Position numbers and translations under genes: made by a program. A stretch of DNA of 64,000 nucleotides from Erigeron canadensis (Eukaryota > Streptophyta > Magnoliopsida > Asterales > Asteraceae), in NCBI RefSeq assembly GCF_010389155.1, contig NC_057768.1:14568501-14632500 (forward strand), in the 5' to 3' direction. Of this stretch, positions 21,514 to 32,230 are shown in pieces (the first letter of the stretch is position 1; the number at the start of each line of letters is the position of its first letter). Below the pieces are notes generated by a model. It made no database searches and was not told where the DNA came from. It worked only from the letters and a program-made list of their open reading frames with translations.

Positions 21514-21713
21514 CCTTCAAAGTGGGAGACCATGTATGGAGAAAAACTGAAGCAAGCAGAAGGAAAGACCTTGGGAAGCTAGGCCCAAAATGGGAGGGTC
21601 CATACACGGTAAAGGAAGCTAACGGAGATGGATCATATATCCTAACAGAGCTTGATGGGTATCCCGTACCCATAACCTGGAATGCTATTAACCTGAAAAG
21701 GTGCTACTTGTAA
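21477..21713 (+). pseudogene. Integrase C-terminal fragment of element F
   Basis: MAKYYNKKVRPMTFKVGDHV to INLKRCYL, the basic C-terminal domain that follows the integrase core in Tat elements. It overlaps the preceding frame by 37 bp at the deletion junction. Its ATG is internal to the original polyprotein, not a real start. Confidence 0.85.
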
Positions 21714-22247
21714 GGACGGGTCTCTAATACCCGGAAATGCTACTAATCAAGAAAGTCCTATTGGTGATACAAGATTCCATGTAGTTGGTTTCCTCAGTAT
21801 GTTTCATCATGTTTATGACTATAAATAAAGTAGCATTTTTCTTAAAATTGTTAAAGATTATATTATTATTATGTCATGACAAAAACAACATTCATCTTTT
21901 TCATTCATAGGATGAAAAGATAAGACTTCTCATAGGGAAGTAATGGAAAAACAAAGATCCTAACACCTTCACTCCTATCAAATTTGAATTTACAAAATTT
22001 TCCACTCATAGGGTGGCGTATCAAAGTATTCATCATTTCACTCATGGGGTGAAATAGATAAGCATTTCTCATTGGGAAATGAAACTCACGAGTAATGAAT
22101 CATAAAGAGCAAAGTTAATTACAACTAAGCTAACATGACCACATTAAAATGTTCATAGGCTAGAAGCCTTACATCAAAGATAAACTAACACAATAAAAGT
22201 TAATATGCAGTACAAATACAAATGAAACAGGCAAAATAAAACTAAGT
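21714..22247 (+). other. Spacer between pol and the antisense gene
   Basis: Non-coding. A short motif like CTCATAGGGTGAAA occurs about five times (near 21903, 21928, 22003, 22038 and 22063) in degenerate form. It is the 3' side of both convergent genes, so terminators for both strands would fall here. Confidence 0.5.
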
Positions 22248-25200
22248 CTATGAAGGAGCATGTGGAGCCTCTGATGGGACAATCTCCTGGGAAGCTGGTG
22301 AAAGGAGAGACACTATATCCTCTAAGGAAGCATCAGGATCCTCACCAATAGCATTAATTATTGGAAAGGACTTCTGTCTAAAAACAATTTCAGCATCTTC
22401 CATCTTGGTAAGGGATGAGACATCATAGAAGGGAAGAGTAGTAGGATCAAGAGAAGGATCTTTATCTAAAAGATCCACGGCAACAGAATGCCTACCAACA
22501 GCAAATGTAGCTTGGTTAAAATCACCAATTATCTTCATAACATCCGGGTGACTAATAGCAAGCTTAAACAACTGAGGAAAGGCTAGAAGGACATCCCTCC
22601 TAAGTTGAGCACCCTTCTCAGTATCCTCCTCCAAGTTCCTCCCCCTAGCCCTTTCTTCATCAAGAATGTAACACCCTGACTAAGGCGGAAACACGAGATG
22701 CCACAGAACGACATGGTACAAAATATTTAAATGTAAAACATCAACACAAGTTTTCAAATGACATTCAAATCCAAAAGATTACAAGTTCAAGATGACGTCT
22801 AAATGTTTGCAATACTTGTCCAACCATAAAACAAACACATAGAATCCAAGAAGCAGTCCTTGAAGCTACTTACTGCTCTAAACCTGAAAAGCATGAAGAA
22901 AAAGTGTCAACTACGAGAGTTGAGTGAGTTCATAGGTTTTAACTAGCAACGCATATATATAACCCAACCATATTCAAGGATAATGAGTCTTAAAATTTCC
23001 AAGTATTCTTTCAAATAATCATTTCTAAACGCATGTTCAACTTATAATAACCAACATAATAATATTAATATCATCTAGCCACATGGGCATATTTCGTGTA
23101 AACTTTGATGAGTAAATGCTTGAGCCACTACTACTACCATTTTATCAAGTCCATCAATATATATATAATTCATTTCATAGCACAAGCTGTCAATCAAGTG
23201 TCGTATTAATAATAATAGGGTCGTGTCATGGAGACGACCATTCAAACTTAAGGTAGCTAGAACACCGCGTGGTCGGACTAAGAATGATGGCCATCACAAA
23301 GGCAACCAAACATCCCACCGTTACACGTTGGGTGGGTGGACAAATCCTAGTTGCGCAACTATCTAACTACAGGCCTCCACTTTTGGAGTAAATAGTAGTG
23401 TACCGAAAGAAAACGGGTTGACAGAACTCAAGCTCCTCATAAAACATTTATCACATTGAACATACTCAACAATTTGATTTCATAATCATATTATCAAGAA
23501 TCATTTCATATATATGTATATAAAAGCAATTTCATTTATATATCATGCTTTTCACCCCGATAGTTAAACACATAAAATAGTTTGAAAGGGGGCTATGACT
23601 CACTTGATTTGAGAGTGAAAGAGAGCTGATCAAAAGTGAGATCTTCGGCTAGTGGTGTCTTTCCTCAAGCAAGCCTAAACCATGGTATTCGAAATATGCA
23701 CAACGTAAGTGTGTGTTGCATGACTAGTAAACTAGATCATGAGATGTATGCTAGTAAACTTGCCCATCTTTGGTTGTTGTTTAATTATGGAATTCAAGTA
23801 CATTATGTTGTTCACCTCATTTGGTTGGAAGATATTTGGTAGTAAAGGTCATTCATACGATTTTGTTCGGTTATTGGAATTTCGGTAGTTTAACTTTGTT
23901 TTATACATATTTTCCATTGCATACTTTGTTTAATAACCATATTTGACATTTGTGTTCTTATAATATTAATGTTGATATATCTTACTGATTTATAATTATT
24001 TATTTAATTTAATATTATTTAATTAATTATTTACTTATTTTATTGATTTATTAATTAAATAATTCCTTATAATTATTTTTAAGTCCTTAAATTATCTCTA
24101 AAATTCATAGATAATTATAGATGGATTATCTACTGATTTCTAAGCCTTTTTTATTTGTAATATTGTGATTTTTATATTTATTAGTGCATTATTTCTATTT
24201 ATTTAATAATAATGATTAATTAGTAACTTTTACTTAATAATTTACTCTTAAATTGTATAGTACTTGTTCCCTTGCTTGTAATTATTTTTCCCCAGTAGGT
24301 TTTGTTCACTTTTATTATTGGTTAAGTGGTTTTGATCAGATTCATGATTTATATAATTTATTAATTAATTTATATATCTTTTAATTATCATTTTAATTCA
24401 TTAAATCATAAAAATTCTTACAAATCACCACAAGAGCTTTAGTGAGAAAATTCCAGGCCTTTTTGGCAACTCAAATCAACACAAATTCATATCAATTCAA
24501 CCTCTCTTGTGTCTTGCTTAAATTGAGGACTTTATAATTAAAAATCGTTTACCGAAATAGTGATTTTAGCCTCATTTCTTAAGCTATAAAGGTACTTCAA
24601 AATGGATTTTCATTCTTAACTCAAATACTACAGTAAGTTCATCATATTTTGGTGGTTCAAGTCGTGATAGTGGTGGTGGTGTGATATGTGTAATTTTGTG
24701 CTTTCGGTTAGTGATTTATTGACCCGAAAAGGTGATTTTTGAGCTAATTCTTGCCATTCATCAAGTGACTTGCATTTTATACATTTGGTATATCATATTT
24801 CCAGTAGGTTTGTCATGATTTCATGCTCAAAATATTATGGTGCATGTGTGTGCACAAAATGCATTTTTTACAAGCTTTCGGTTTACGATATCAAGCATAT
24901 TTTAACTTGTTTTGATCCAAGCTTTATACTTTTGATATTTTATAAATTTTTCCAGAATATTAACTTCAAGATTAACATATTTTCAGTTAATACAAGTCTC
25001 TAACCATCTCATAATCTAAACAACAATCCAACCTTCTTAAATCTAACATGCATGCACTTAAATCAATACTTTTTAACATAAATCTTTATCCATCTCAAAT
25101 CCATCAACATGAAAACATATTTTTATGAAATATTCCAGAAATATATGTACAAATATTATATAAAATATGTTCATCTTTTTATACAAACTATCAACACACA

Positions 25201-26773
25201 TCAACACTTTTTGCTACAAACTTTCATGGATCTAATAATATAACATCAAGTACATATTTTTACCAATTTTTACCATCATTCACAAGAAAAACCATATCAA
25301 AAGCTATATAATATATATCTACACTTTTGGGTCTTTAACTAGTTGAATCCCTGGATCTTTCTTCATGGATTTAACATGCATGAGCATGGAATGAAAGATC
25401 CTATCAACTTTGCCCTCATCAAGTGTATTTTTAAAAGAAAACATAAAGAAAACACAATCTTTTTATAAAACCTTTTTAATATGAACATAAACAAGATTAA
25501 ACTAGTTAAGAGATGAAGATATATACCCTTGAAGAACACTTTTTAAGATGGAAAATGTGCAGAAATTTCGTGACCCAAAAAGCTCCAAATAACCCTTGTT
25601 CTAGCCTTGAAACAACCCTTAATATGTAGCTTAATATAACCCTTTAACAATCTAATCTATACCCTTACTATTAGTATGAGTTTAAGTTGATTTTTCTTGC
25701 TTTTCTTGCCCTTTTTCCTACCGAAAATAAGAGAGAAAAAGAGAGAGGGAGAAGACTTTTTGGAGAGTGAATAATGACTAGTGTGTGTAAAATGTGAGGA
25801 GTGTGTTTTGTGTGAGTTTCAAGAGAAGTATAATGGTAAAATTTGAAATGTGGAGTGTGTATGGGAGTATAGGGGGGCCGGCCACTATGAGGTAATGAAG
25901 GGGTTTTCTATATATTTTTGTTTTTATAAAAGTGTGTATATAATAGTAGTATAAGTATAGGTTAAATGGGTATTTGTTTTATAAGTGTATTATGCAATTA
26001 TTTGTTCATATAAGTTAGTTAGTTAGTCTAGTATATGTGTTTGTATATGTATATATGGCCGTGTATGTATATGTATATGTATACATTTTTGTGTTTTAAT
26101 TTTGTTACATGACTTATTAGTTGCATCCTTGTATTTATTTTAAGCATATATAGATACTCATAGATTTTTAAACACTTTTATATGCTTTACAAGTTATAAT
26201 ATTTTTAGGTTGTTCATGGCATTTTTATGGCCAAATATTAATTAGTTGGATTGATGGTACAAATTGTTGGACATTTTTAAGGATCTTTAATTGTTATCTC
26301 AACTTGTGAGGATTATATGATTATTTATAATTTGATTAGTTATTAATAAAATTTTTGTTCAATGGCATATTATTAGATTGAACTTATCACTGACAATAGC
26401 TTTAGATTGCTAATTTAGGGCATTATCTACTAGCTTCAAGCATAACTATGGCTTGCGGGAACATAGACAACCTAACTAGCACGTATATATTATTAAAAAG
26501 TAGGTTGTTACAAAGAACCCTCTCCACCTCCCTTCCCCTAACATCACTTACCTCCAACTTCTCCTTAAGCATACTAACTTCATTCTCCAAACGCTTTTTA
26601 TCCTCTTTCTCCTTTTCAATCTCTATCAAAGACTTAGAACGATCCCCTTTTACAACTTCCAAATCGGACTCCCAAGCCTTAACTTTCTGAGTTATGATAT
26701 CAAGCTCTCTCTCGAAACGGCTCCTCATAAGCGATCCAGTGGCAAAGGAAAGAGCTGTACCAACATCATACAT
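22248..26773 (-). CDS. Antisense gene exon 4, split by a solo LTR
   Basis: Coding 26773-26513 and, after the LTR insertion, 22666-22248. Begins MYDVGTALSFATGS after the acceptor TTATGCAG and ends VPSEAPHAPS with TAG. The coiled-coil region spans the insertion point. Confidence 0.78.
22667..26512 (-). repeat. Solo LTR, family E (3,846 bp)
   Basis: Flanked by the TSD AAGAA (22662-22666 and 26513-26517) and with TG...CA ends. On the plus strand it runs TGTAACACCCTGAC to GTTGTTACA. By homology of the ends with the family-D LTR, its real orientation is minus. No internal pol or PBS is seen. It shares long blocks with 51734-56266, including the stretch around 23245-23440. It interrupts exon 4 of the antisense gene. 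Very AT-rich in 23900-24420. Confidence 0.85.
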
Positions 26774-26852
26774 CTGCATAAACACACAAGTATTAACCAA
26801 ATGAATGATAATAGCAACAATAATATATAACAATTATATATACACAACGTAC

Positions 26853-27393
26853 CCTAGCCAAATGTTCTAGCGAATGGAAGCTAGTTTCTACTGCAAGGAG
26901 TGGGGGAACGAAGGAATCTCCATATTGCCTTGCTACATCAGGATCTCTCACATTAGAATTAAGATGAAGAGGCTTGGATGGGATATAATAGTCGTTTCCC
27001 ACCCCCTTATCAAAGTCATCCATGGAGTGGGAAGAACTTGCTTGAAAGTTGAAGGTACGAGAAGAATCATTATAGCCGAGTTTATAAGCGCTTTTACGCC
27101 TAAGCCCATTCCACACACTTCGTCAATACCCTGAAGAGTAGGGAACTCTGAACAATGGAATCCTTCCCGGTTCATAGGCTCAAGTGTGGCCATGCATTCA
27201 TCCAAACTGTCCCGGGAGGATAGCAAGGGAAGAAGTCCAATAGAAGTAGAACCAAAAGAAGAGGAAGTGAACCTGCCAAAAGGATTAAGTGTAGGTGGAA
27301 GAGCAGTCATGCAACGTTTAGGGGGGGGGGGGCTAGCAACATTTTCCCCAACCCTCTTTGCACCATGCAACAGACCTAGAGAAGAGTGTTTAG
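26853..27393 (-). CDS. Antisense gene exon 3 (frameshifted)
   Basis: Follows the acceptor TTATGCAG. Reads AKHSSLGLLHGAKRVGE. A run of ten C (minus strand) codes for the PPP part. The frame moves by one base near 27100, after GIDEVCGM and before RRKSAYKLGYND. It ends at the donor GTACGT. Confidence 0.72.
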
Positions 27394-27454
27394 CTGCATA
27401 ATTAGAGAAAAATGTTTAGTCACATAATAAACTAAGTAAACTAAATGCACATGT

Positions 27455-27485
27455 ATGCAAATATATATATATATATATATATATC
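27455..27485. repeat. (AT)n microsatellite
   Basis: AT dinucleotide run within intron 2 of the antisense gene. Confidence 0.9.
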
Positions 27486-27516
27486 TAAATATATATTTGT
27501 AAAGAAAGAGAAGTAC

Positions 27517-27813
27517 CAATGGGAGAAAGAGAGGGAACACTCCCAAGTAAGGCAGATATCCTCTTACCACATTCCTCTTCTGAAGGATGGGAGGAATAAG
27601 AAAGAAGGGGAGAACCATCAATGCCAAGATTTTGGCGCTCAGGAGAAAAAAAGAACCTCCTAGCCCGGGAGGTGTCTTGAGAAACTTCCATAGGGGAACC
27701 TCCTGTCTCATCATCAGAAGGCTCAATGGGCTCAGTAGGCTTGGTAGGCTTCCGATTGCTAGATGCTTTAAGCTTTTCAATGTCCACGCCCAAGCCCTCC
27801 ATGAGACTCATAG
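27517..27813 (-). CDS. Antisense gene exon 2
   Basis: Follows the acceptor TTTCTCAG. Reads MSLMEGLGVDIEKLKA and a Ser/Pro/Glu-rich stretch, then ends CCCATTG before a GTACTT donor. 297 bp keeps phase 1. Confidence 0.75.
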
Positions 27814-27868
27814 CTGAGAAACAACAACAAAAAAGCAACAATAAAGAGCAAATTATTGTTAACAAGTA

Positions 27869-27879
<11 letters not shown>

Positions 27880-27933
<54 letters not shown>
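27880..27933. repeat. (AAT)n microsatellite
   Basis: About 17 AAT triplets inside intron 1 of the antisense gene. Read as coding it would give poly-Leu or poly-Ile, which is an artefact. Confidence 0.95.
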
Positions 27934-27935
<2 letters not shown>

Positions 27936-27941
27936 CCATAC

Positions 27942-28716
27942 GTTTTTCTGTGGACACATCAACTAGGGTTGGAGCATCTGCTTCCCAATCTTGGCTAACC
28001 TTGGCAAGAACCAAAATAGCTTCATGCTTAGCATAACTCCTATATGGGACGGAAACTCCCATTATTCTCTCACAATCCTCCTTGTTGACTAGGTGCTCAT
28101 CAGGCAAGGCATTAACTTTTTTATTAATCCTAAGATTGGCTTTCTTACATTTGGTATCCCTCCATTCAAGCAAAGCAATCTTATCTTGGCGAATAAAGGA
28201 AGCATCCACAAAAAAATAATCAACACGCCAAAACTTAATGGTGCCGGGGAGATTGGTCATTAGTAAAGAACCAAACTCTCTAACGGCAAAGGTAAACCAA
28301 TCTCCGGTAGTAACCAACCTAAAAACCTTCCTAAACAGGTGTACCGATGGAGGAATCTCTAAAGCTGCTAAAATCATCTCAAAAAGCAAAGTCTTGCTAG
28401 CACCAATGGGTTGAATCTGAGCAATACCTATTCTATAATGTGCTAACACGTCTAGATAAAAGTCTGTCAAAGGAAGTCTAAGGTTGGAAACGGTTAAGTA
28501 GGCTTGATAAAAAGCAACCTTTCCAGGAGGAGGACTATTGGCTATTTGGTCTGAAGTGGCCCTAACAGGATTATACTTAACAAGGCATGGAAAATCTTCT
28601 AGCAGTTTTTCAAACCCAAAAAAACCAAGACACGAATCTGTGTCATCAACCCCTACAGGAATAGAAATATCTTCATCATCTATCACATCCAAAGGGTCAA
28701 TATTGTCTGCAGACAT
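27942..28716 (-). CDS. Antisense gene exon 1
   Basis: 258 codons plus one base (phase 1). It ends GAA AAA C before a GTATGG donor. Confidence 0.8.
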
Positions 28717-28744
28717 GTCTAATATATTTTCTAAAGTACCCTAA

Positions 28745-29703
28745 AAACATTCCAAAAGGGAAGCCTGAGAAAAGAAAAGACCAAGTAAGGTCTATGCCCA
28801 TTTTGGAACCCCATATCTAGGTATATGTTATCAATTAACATTACACATAAAAATAAATATACTTTCAGTCATGAAAAACAGATGAGGAGTCGCGAAAATG
28901 ACTTATTTCATGAAGTTCAAATATATATACACATATATAATAACAGACATTAAGTCATTATAATTTTAAATGACATATGTCTAATTACTAGTATAGCATA
29001 CTAAGTGCTAGTCAGAATATATATTCATATGACTCCTTTGTATATCATCAAAACATGACTTATCTTATGCAACTATCATATTATATATAAAAAAAAGGGG
29101 CATAAAGTCAAACATGGCTACTGACAAGCAATAAGCAAATTCACAGCCTACATGTCTTGACACAATGGGAGTACAAGAATTTGAATATCCAACTTAACAT
29201 GAATACATCCAATCACACTATTTTGGCAAGGTATGTATATTATATATACACACGCATGTATATCATGTATGCAGAAAGAAACAAGATCCATACAAAAATA
29301 AATAACAATTCAACATCAGCTTTTATCAAGTGATACGTACTTTACAAACATCTCTGATTCTAAGAATAAAGAAAAAGATACTTATTATTTTTTTTAAAGT
29401 GAATTATATTCACTGCAAAAACTCATATCACATGTGATAAGAACAACAAAGTGAATTATATTCACTTCACATAACAAGGTAGTATTACAAATCTTTGAAT
29501 ACCTCGAAGTGGAAATCTGAAAAACTGAGGGAAGATTTGAGATAATGCAGTAGCACATCACTTACTTAAAGAAAATCAAGGTCCTTCGAGATGGATTGCT
29601 TAAAGCAAAACTATCTTCTTCGAAATGGAGTCTGCACAGAAAAAAGAAAGAGTAAAGTTTACATATAAAAAAAAATCTTTGTCTAATTTATTTTATATCT
29701 AAA
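28745..29703 (-). promoter_or_regulatory. Upstream region of the antisense gene with palindromes
   Basis: 960 bp without ORFs between the antisense start and the PPT. Three palindromes cluster in 70 bp: AGTGAATTATATTCACT at 29399-29415, TATCACATGTGATA (perfect) at 29426-29439, and the first motif again at 29450-29466. TATA-like tracts lie at 28920-28940. It would hold the promoter of the minus-strand gene; no start site can be fixed. Confidence 0.5.
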
Positions 29704-29715
29704 CTTGGGGGGATT
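29704..29715 (+). other. Polypurine tract of element F
   Basis: CTTGGGGGGATT directly before the 3' LTR start TGATCCCG. Confidence 0.8.
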
Positions 29716-30623
29716 TGATCCCGTATAGATATCCGAGGATTAAAAGTTCATAGTTAAACCGATGAACAAAACCCAGATCAGAAACATGGTTATAGAAACA
29801 ATTCTTGGCCGACCCGGATAAGTCTAACCGGGTGAAAAAGCGGGTCAGACCCTATTAGGGTCGGCTAGAAAAAGAAAAGAATAAGATCCATACAAGCTTT
29901 TACGTCCCCTTGATATCTATAAGCAACCGGGTCGGAATTAGGGTAGGATTGTTTCTTTGGATCAGGATTCCTACCCGCGATATATATATCGAGATTGGAT
30001 TAGGATCGACAATATAGAGATGGATTTGCTTTCTTAATTGCCGTATACAATTATACCCCTGTAGGGTCGGAATTGGATGTATAAGCGGGTGAGATTGCAG
30101 GGTCGGATCCTATCAGGGTCGGCTATGCCTCAGATTTTTTCCTTCTTTCTCCATGTCGATCTCTTCTCCATATATATATCTAAATATATATGGATATATC
30201 TAAATATATATGGATAGGATACATATATACTAACTTATGAACGAGGGAGCCCGACTCTTTTAACTCATCAAAGCCCAATATATGAATTCACATAGTCACA
30301 GGTTATTCTTATACTGTTTATTATTACTACAGGAATACACTATACAAGAATATGAGAAAGAAACCTTTGAGTTTTCTAAATATTCTTGTATAAATACTCT
30401 TGTATAAATACTCTTTAAGAATTCTTCTAAACATTCAATTCAATTCACATTTAATGCTCACAATAAGATTCAATCATATCAGTCAATATACATCTCATAT
30501 TTATTACTCAATCATTCCACCTTAAACTCGTCAAGAGTTTGTTAGGTTTGCACTGATATCAGGAGAGTAATGATTGTGTAACAACCCTAATTCATCATTG
30601 AGCCAATTACTTAGGTTCAAACA
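29716..30623 (+). repeat. 3' LTR of element F (908 bp)
   Basis: Longer partner of the 5' LTR. It holds an additional ~380 bp with a duplicated TGTATAAATACTC near 30390-30412, and ends GGTTCAAACA before the TSD CTCGT. Confidence 0.92.
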
Positions 30624-30933
30624 CTCGTAATCAGTGTTCAGACTTGTAAGGTCTAGAACACTGACAAGGACTCCAGTTGTTGATCTGGTAAGTCTGCCAC
30701 TGGGCTCCGCCACATGTCAGTCTTCTTCTTCAAACTTCAGACTTTGTCTTCAGTGAGAATGTTTTTCAGTAGAGTAGATCTGGAATGGAGTGAAGTTCAA
30801 TAAGCAAATCTGAAAGACTCCAAATTTCCTGTACAAGGAGACGCTTACTGGACTTCCATAATTTCTGGACAAATCTTCAGGATTACTCCAGTCTTCAACT
30901 CTGGAGCTAGTCCAGTAAAAACTGGACCTAACA
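30624..30933 (-). repeat. Inverted family-B U3, right half (3' LTR)
   Basis: Continues the U3 from 15809 after element F. It starts TGTTAGGTCC at 30933 on the minus strand, preceded by AAATAGGGGGAATT (plus 30934-30948), a polypurine tract. It is therefore the 3' LTR of a minus-strand family-B element whose body lies to the right. Confidence 0.92.
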
Positions 30934-31083
30934 AATTCCCCCTATTTGTTTAGAAATTATGCAAGGTTTTTCAAGCTTCTATCTATACAATTATATGCTT
31001 GAAAACACTTGAAAATTTTGACTAAGTCTAAATTTTGTTACTGGAAAACACCTTATAGATCATCAGTGTTTCCAGTTTCATCT
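30934..31083 (-). other. PPT and 3' UTR of the minus-strand family-B element
   Basis: PPT followed by two hairpins, 30968-31005 (TTTTCAAGC/GCTTGAAAA) and 31041-31075 (CTGGAAAACAC/GTGTTTCCAG). Matching hairpins occur at 47254-47298 and 47329-47361 in family A. The sequence is cut at 31083 by element C and resumes at 34284. Confidence 0.75.
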
Positions 31084-31337
31084 TGTTAGACCTAAAAATG
31101 GTGTTAAAATGTAATATTTTAGAGATGGAAGGGGCATTAGTGAAATCTTAGATTTATGGTATAAATACCCCCTTCCACACCTAATTTGTAAGACTTTTAC
31201 CATTTCTTAATTAAAAACACACACATTCCACACATTTTCTCTTTAATCTTCATCCCTAACCTCCATACACACACAAACACCTTTTTACACACAAACTCCA
31301 TAAATTGCACAAATCAAGCTTAAATTTGTTTATAACA
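31084..31337 (+). repeat. 5' LTR of element C (254 bp)
   Basis: TGTTAGACC to TATAACA. TATAAATA at 31160-31167 is followed by a CA-rich transcript leader. It is short for a Sirevirus-like element. Confidence 0.88.
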
Positions 31338-31339
31338 TT

Positions 31340-31351
31340 TGGTATCAGAGC
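31340..31351 (+). other. Primer binding site, tRNA-iMet type (element C)
   Basis: TGGTATCAGAGC two bases after the LTR. Confidence 0.92.
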
Positions 31352-31789
31352 AAAATAACTACACGTTAACGATCCAGAGCTCAATTTGTTGCAATTTCTA
31401 TCAATTTTTCATCAATATTCGAATTTTTATCCAAAACCGTTTTCTTCACTGTTCATCATTTGATCATCTCACAAATCACATGAAATCACAATTATTTGTT
31501 CACCAATAGATTCCTGATAGTTAAAAACATAATCCTCTCAAATTTCACGTTCTAATTCAATCCGAATTGCGAGTTTGAATTTTGAGATTTTTTGCTCAAA
31601 ATTTGGGTTTTGAATCTGTTATGTTTTGAGGTGAATTGTGTTAATCGGATTGTTGCTAAGGTGAAAACAAATAGTTTGCAAGTGGTCTCATGTTCTAATT
31701 CCCAGAAAATCAAAAGTTATTGAAGTTTTAAGGTTCATCAATGGAGTTTTATGTTGAAACTGAACTGTTGGAGAAGATGAAGTGAAATT

Positions 31790-32230
31790 AAAACGATCTA
31801 ATTTAGATCGTTTCAGTTTTACATACTTCATATTTACTTCAGTGATTGTAGCTTGTAAAACGATTCAATTTAGATCGTTTTGACAAGTGTGGTTGTGTTG
31901 TGAATAATTGATTGTGGCTAACTGATCCTTTGGATTGGTTTTGGTCAATTCAATTTCTTGAAAATTTCTGATAAGAAACCAAAACGATCTCTTTTAGATC
32001 ATTTCAGTTTTGGTGAAACCAAAACGATCTCTTTTAGATCAATTCAGCTCTTTGATTCCAAAACGATCTAAATTAGATCGTTTCACCTACAAGTTTCCAA
32101 AACGATCTCTTTTTAGATCGTTCTACCTTTCATTCCTTTCAAGATCATTTCACTTCCTAATTCCTTTTAGATCGTTTCATTTCCAATCCTAAAACGATCT
32201 TCATTTAGATCGTTTCAACCAAGATCATTC
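31790..32230 (+). repeat. Array of AAACGATCT / AGATCGTTT palindromes
   Basis: About nine full or half units in 440 bp of leader. Full units: 31790-31813, 31857-31881, 31981-32004, 32021-32043, 32060-32083, 32099-32122 and 32191-32215. Half units lie near 32141, 32166 and 32221. The first is perfect, with 11-bp arms around a single T; the others keep the outer AAACGATC/GATCGTTT and vary in the centre. Confidence 0.9.

Larger units (their letters stand above)
22248..28716 (-). pseudogene. Antisense multi-exon gene of element F
   Basis: Minus-strand gene facing the gag-pol genes, about 760 codons. It starts MSADNIDPLDVIDDED at 28716. Exon 1 contains GKVAFYQAYLTVSNLRLPL, HYRIGIAQIQPIGASK and PPSVHLFRKVFRL, which I recognise as the 'putative gypsy type transposon' domain (PF04195-like) of antisense ORFs in Tat elements. 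The middle is Ser/Pro-rich. Exon 4 forms a charged coiled-coil (ERELDIITQKVKAWESDLEV). Three introns fit GT-AG rules and keep frame: 27814-27941, 27394-27516 and 26774-26852. Breaks are a one-base frameshift near 27100 and the solo LTR at 22667-26512. Across the LTR the frame is exact (...VERVL / DEERARGRN...). The function is unknown. Confidence 0.82.
15810..30623 (+). mobile_element. Tat-type Ty3/Gypsy retrotransposon (element F)
   Basis: A 14.8-kb element bounded by LTRs at 15810-16340 and 29716-30623 with a 5-bp TSD, CTCGT (15805-15809 and 30624-30628). Removing it restores a continuous inverted family-B U3. The plus strand carries gag-protease, RT, RNase H, a second RNase H and a broken integrase. 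The minus strand downstream carries a multi-exon gene. A nested solo LTR at 22667-26512 accounts for 3.85 kb. The second RNase H and the antisense ORF are established features of the Tat lineage (Tat, Grande, Retand, Ogre). Confidence 0.92.

Noticed and set aside
27777..27962. Poly-Tyr/poly-Leu/poly-Ile open frames
   Set aside because: Translation of the (AAT)n microsatellite in an intron.
31790..32230. Possible CRISPR array
   Set aside because: The repeats are palindromes with irregular spacing in a plant retrotransposon leader; no spacers of constant length and no cas genes.
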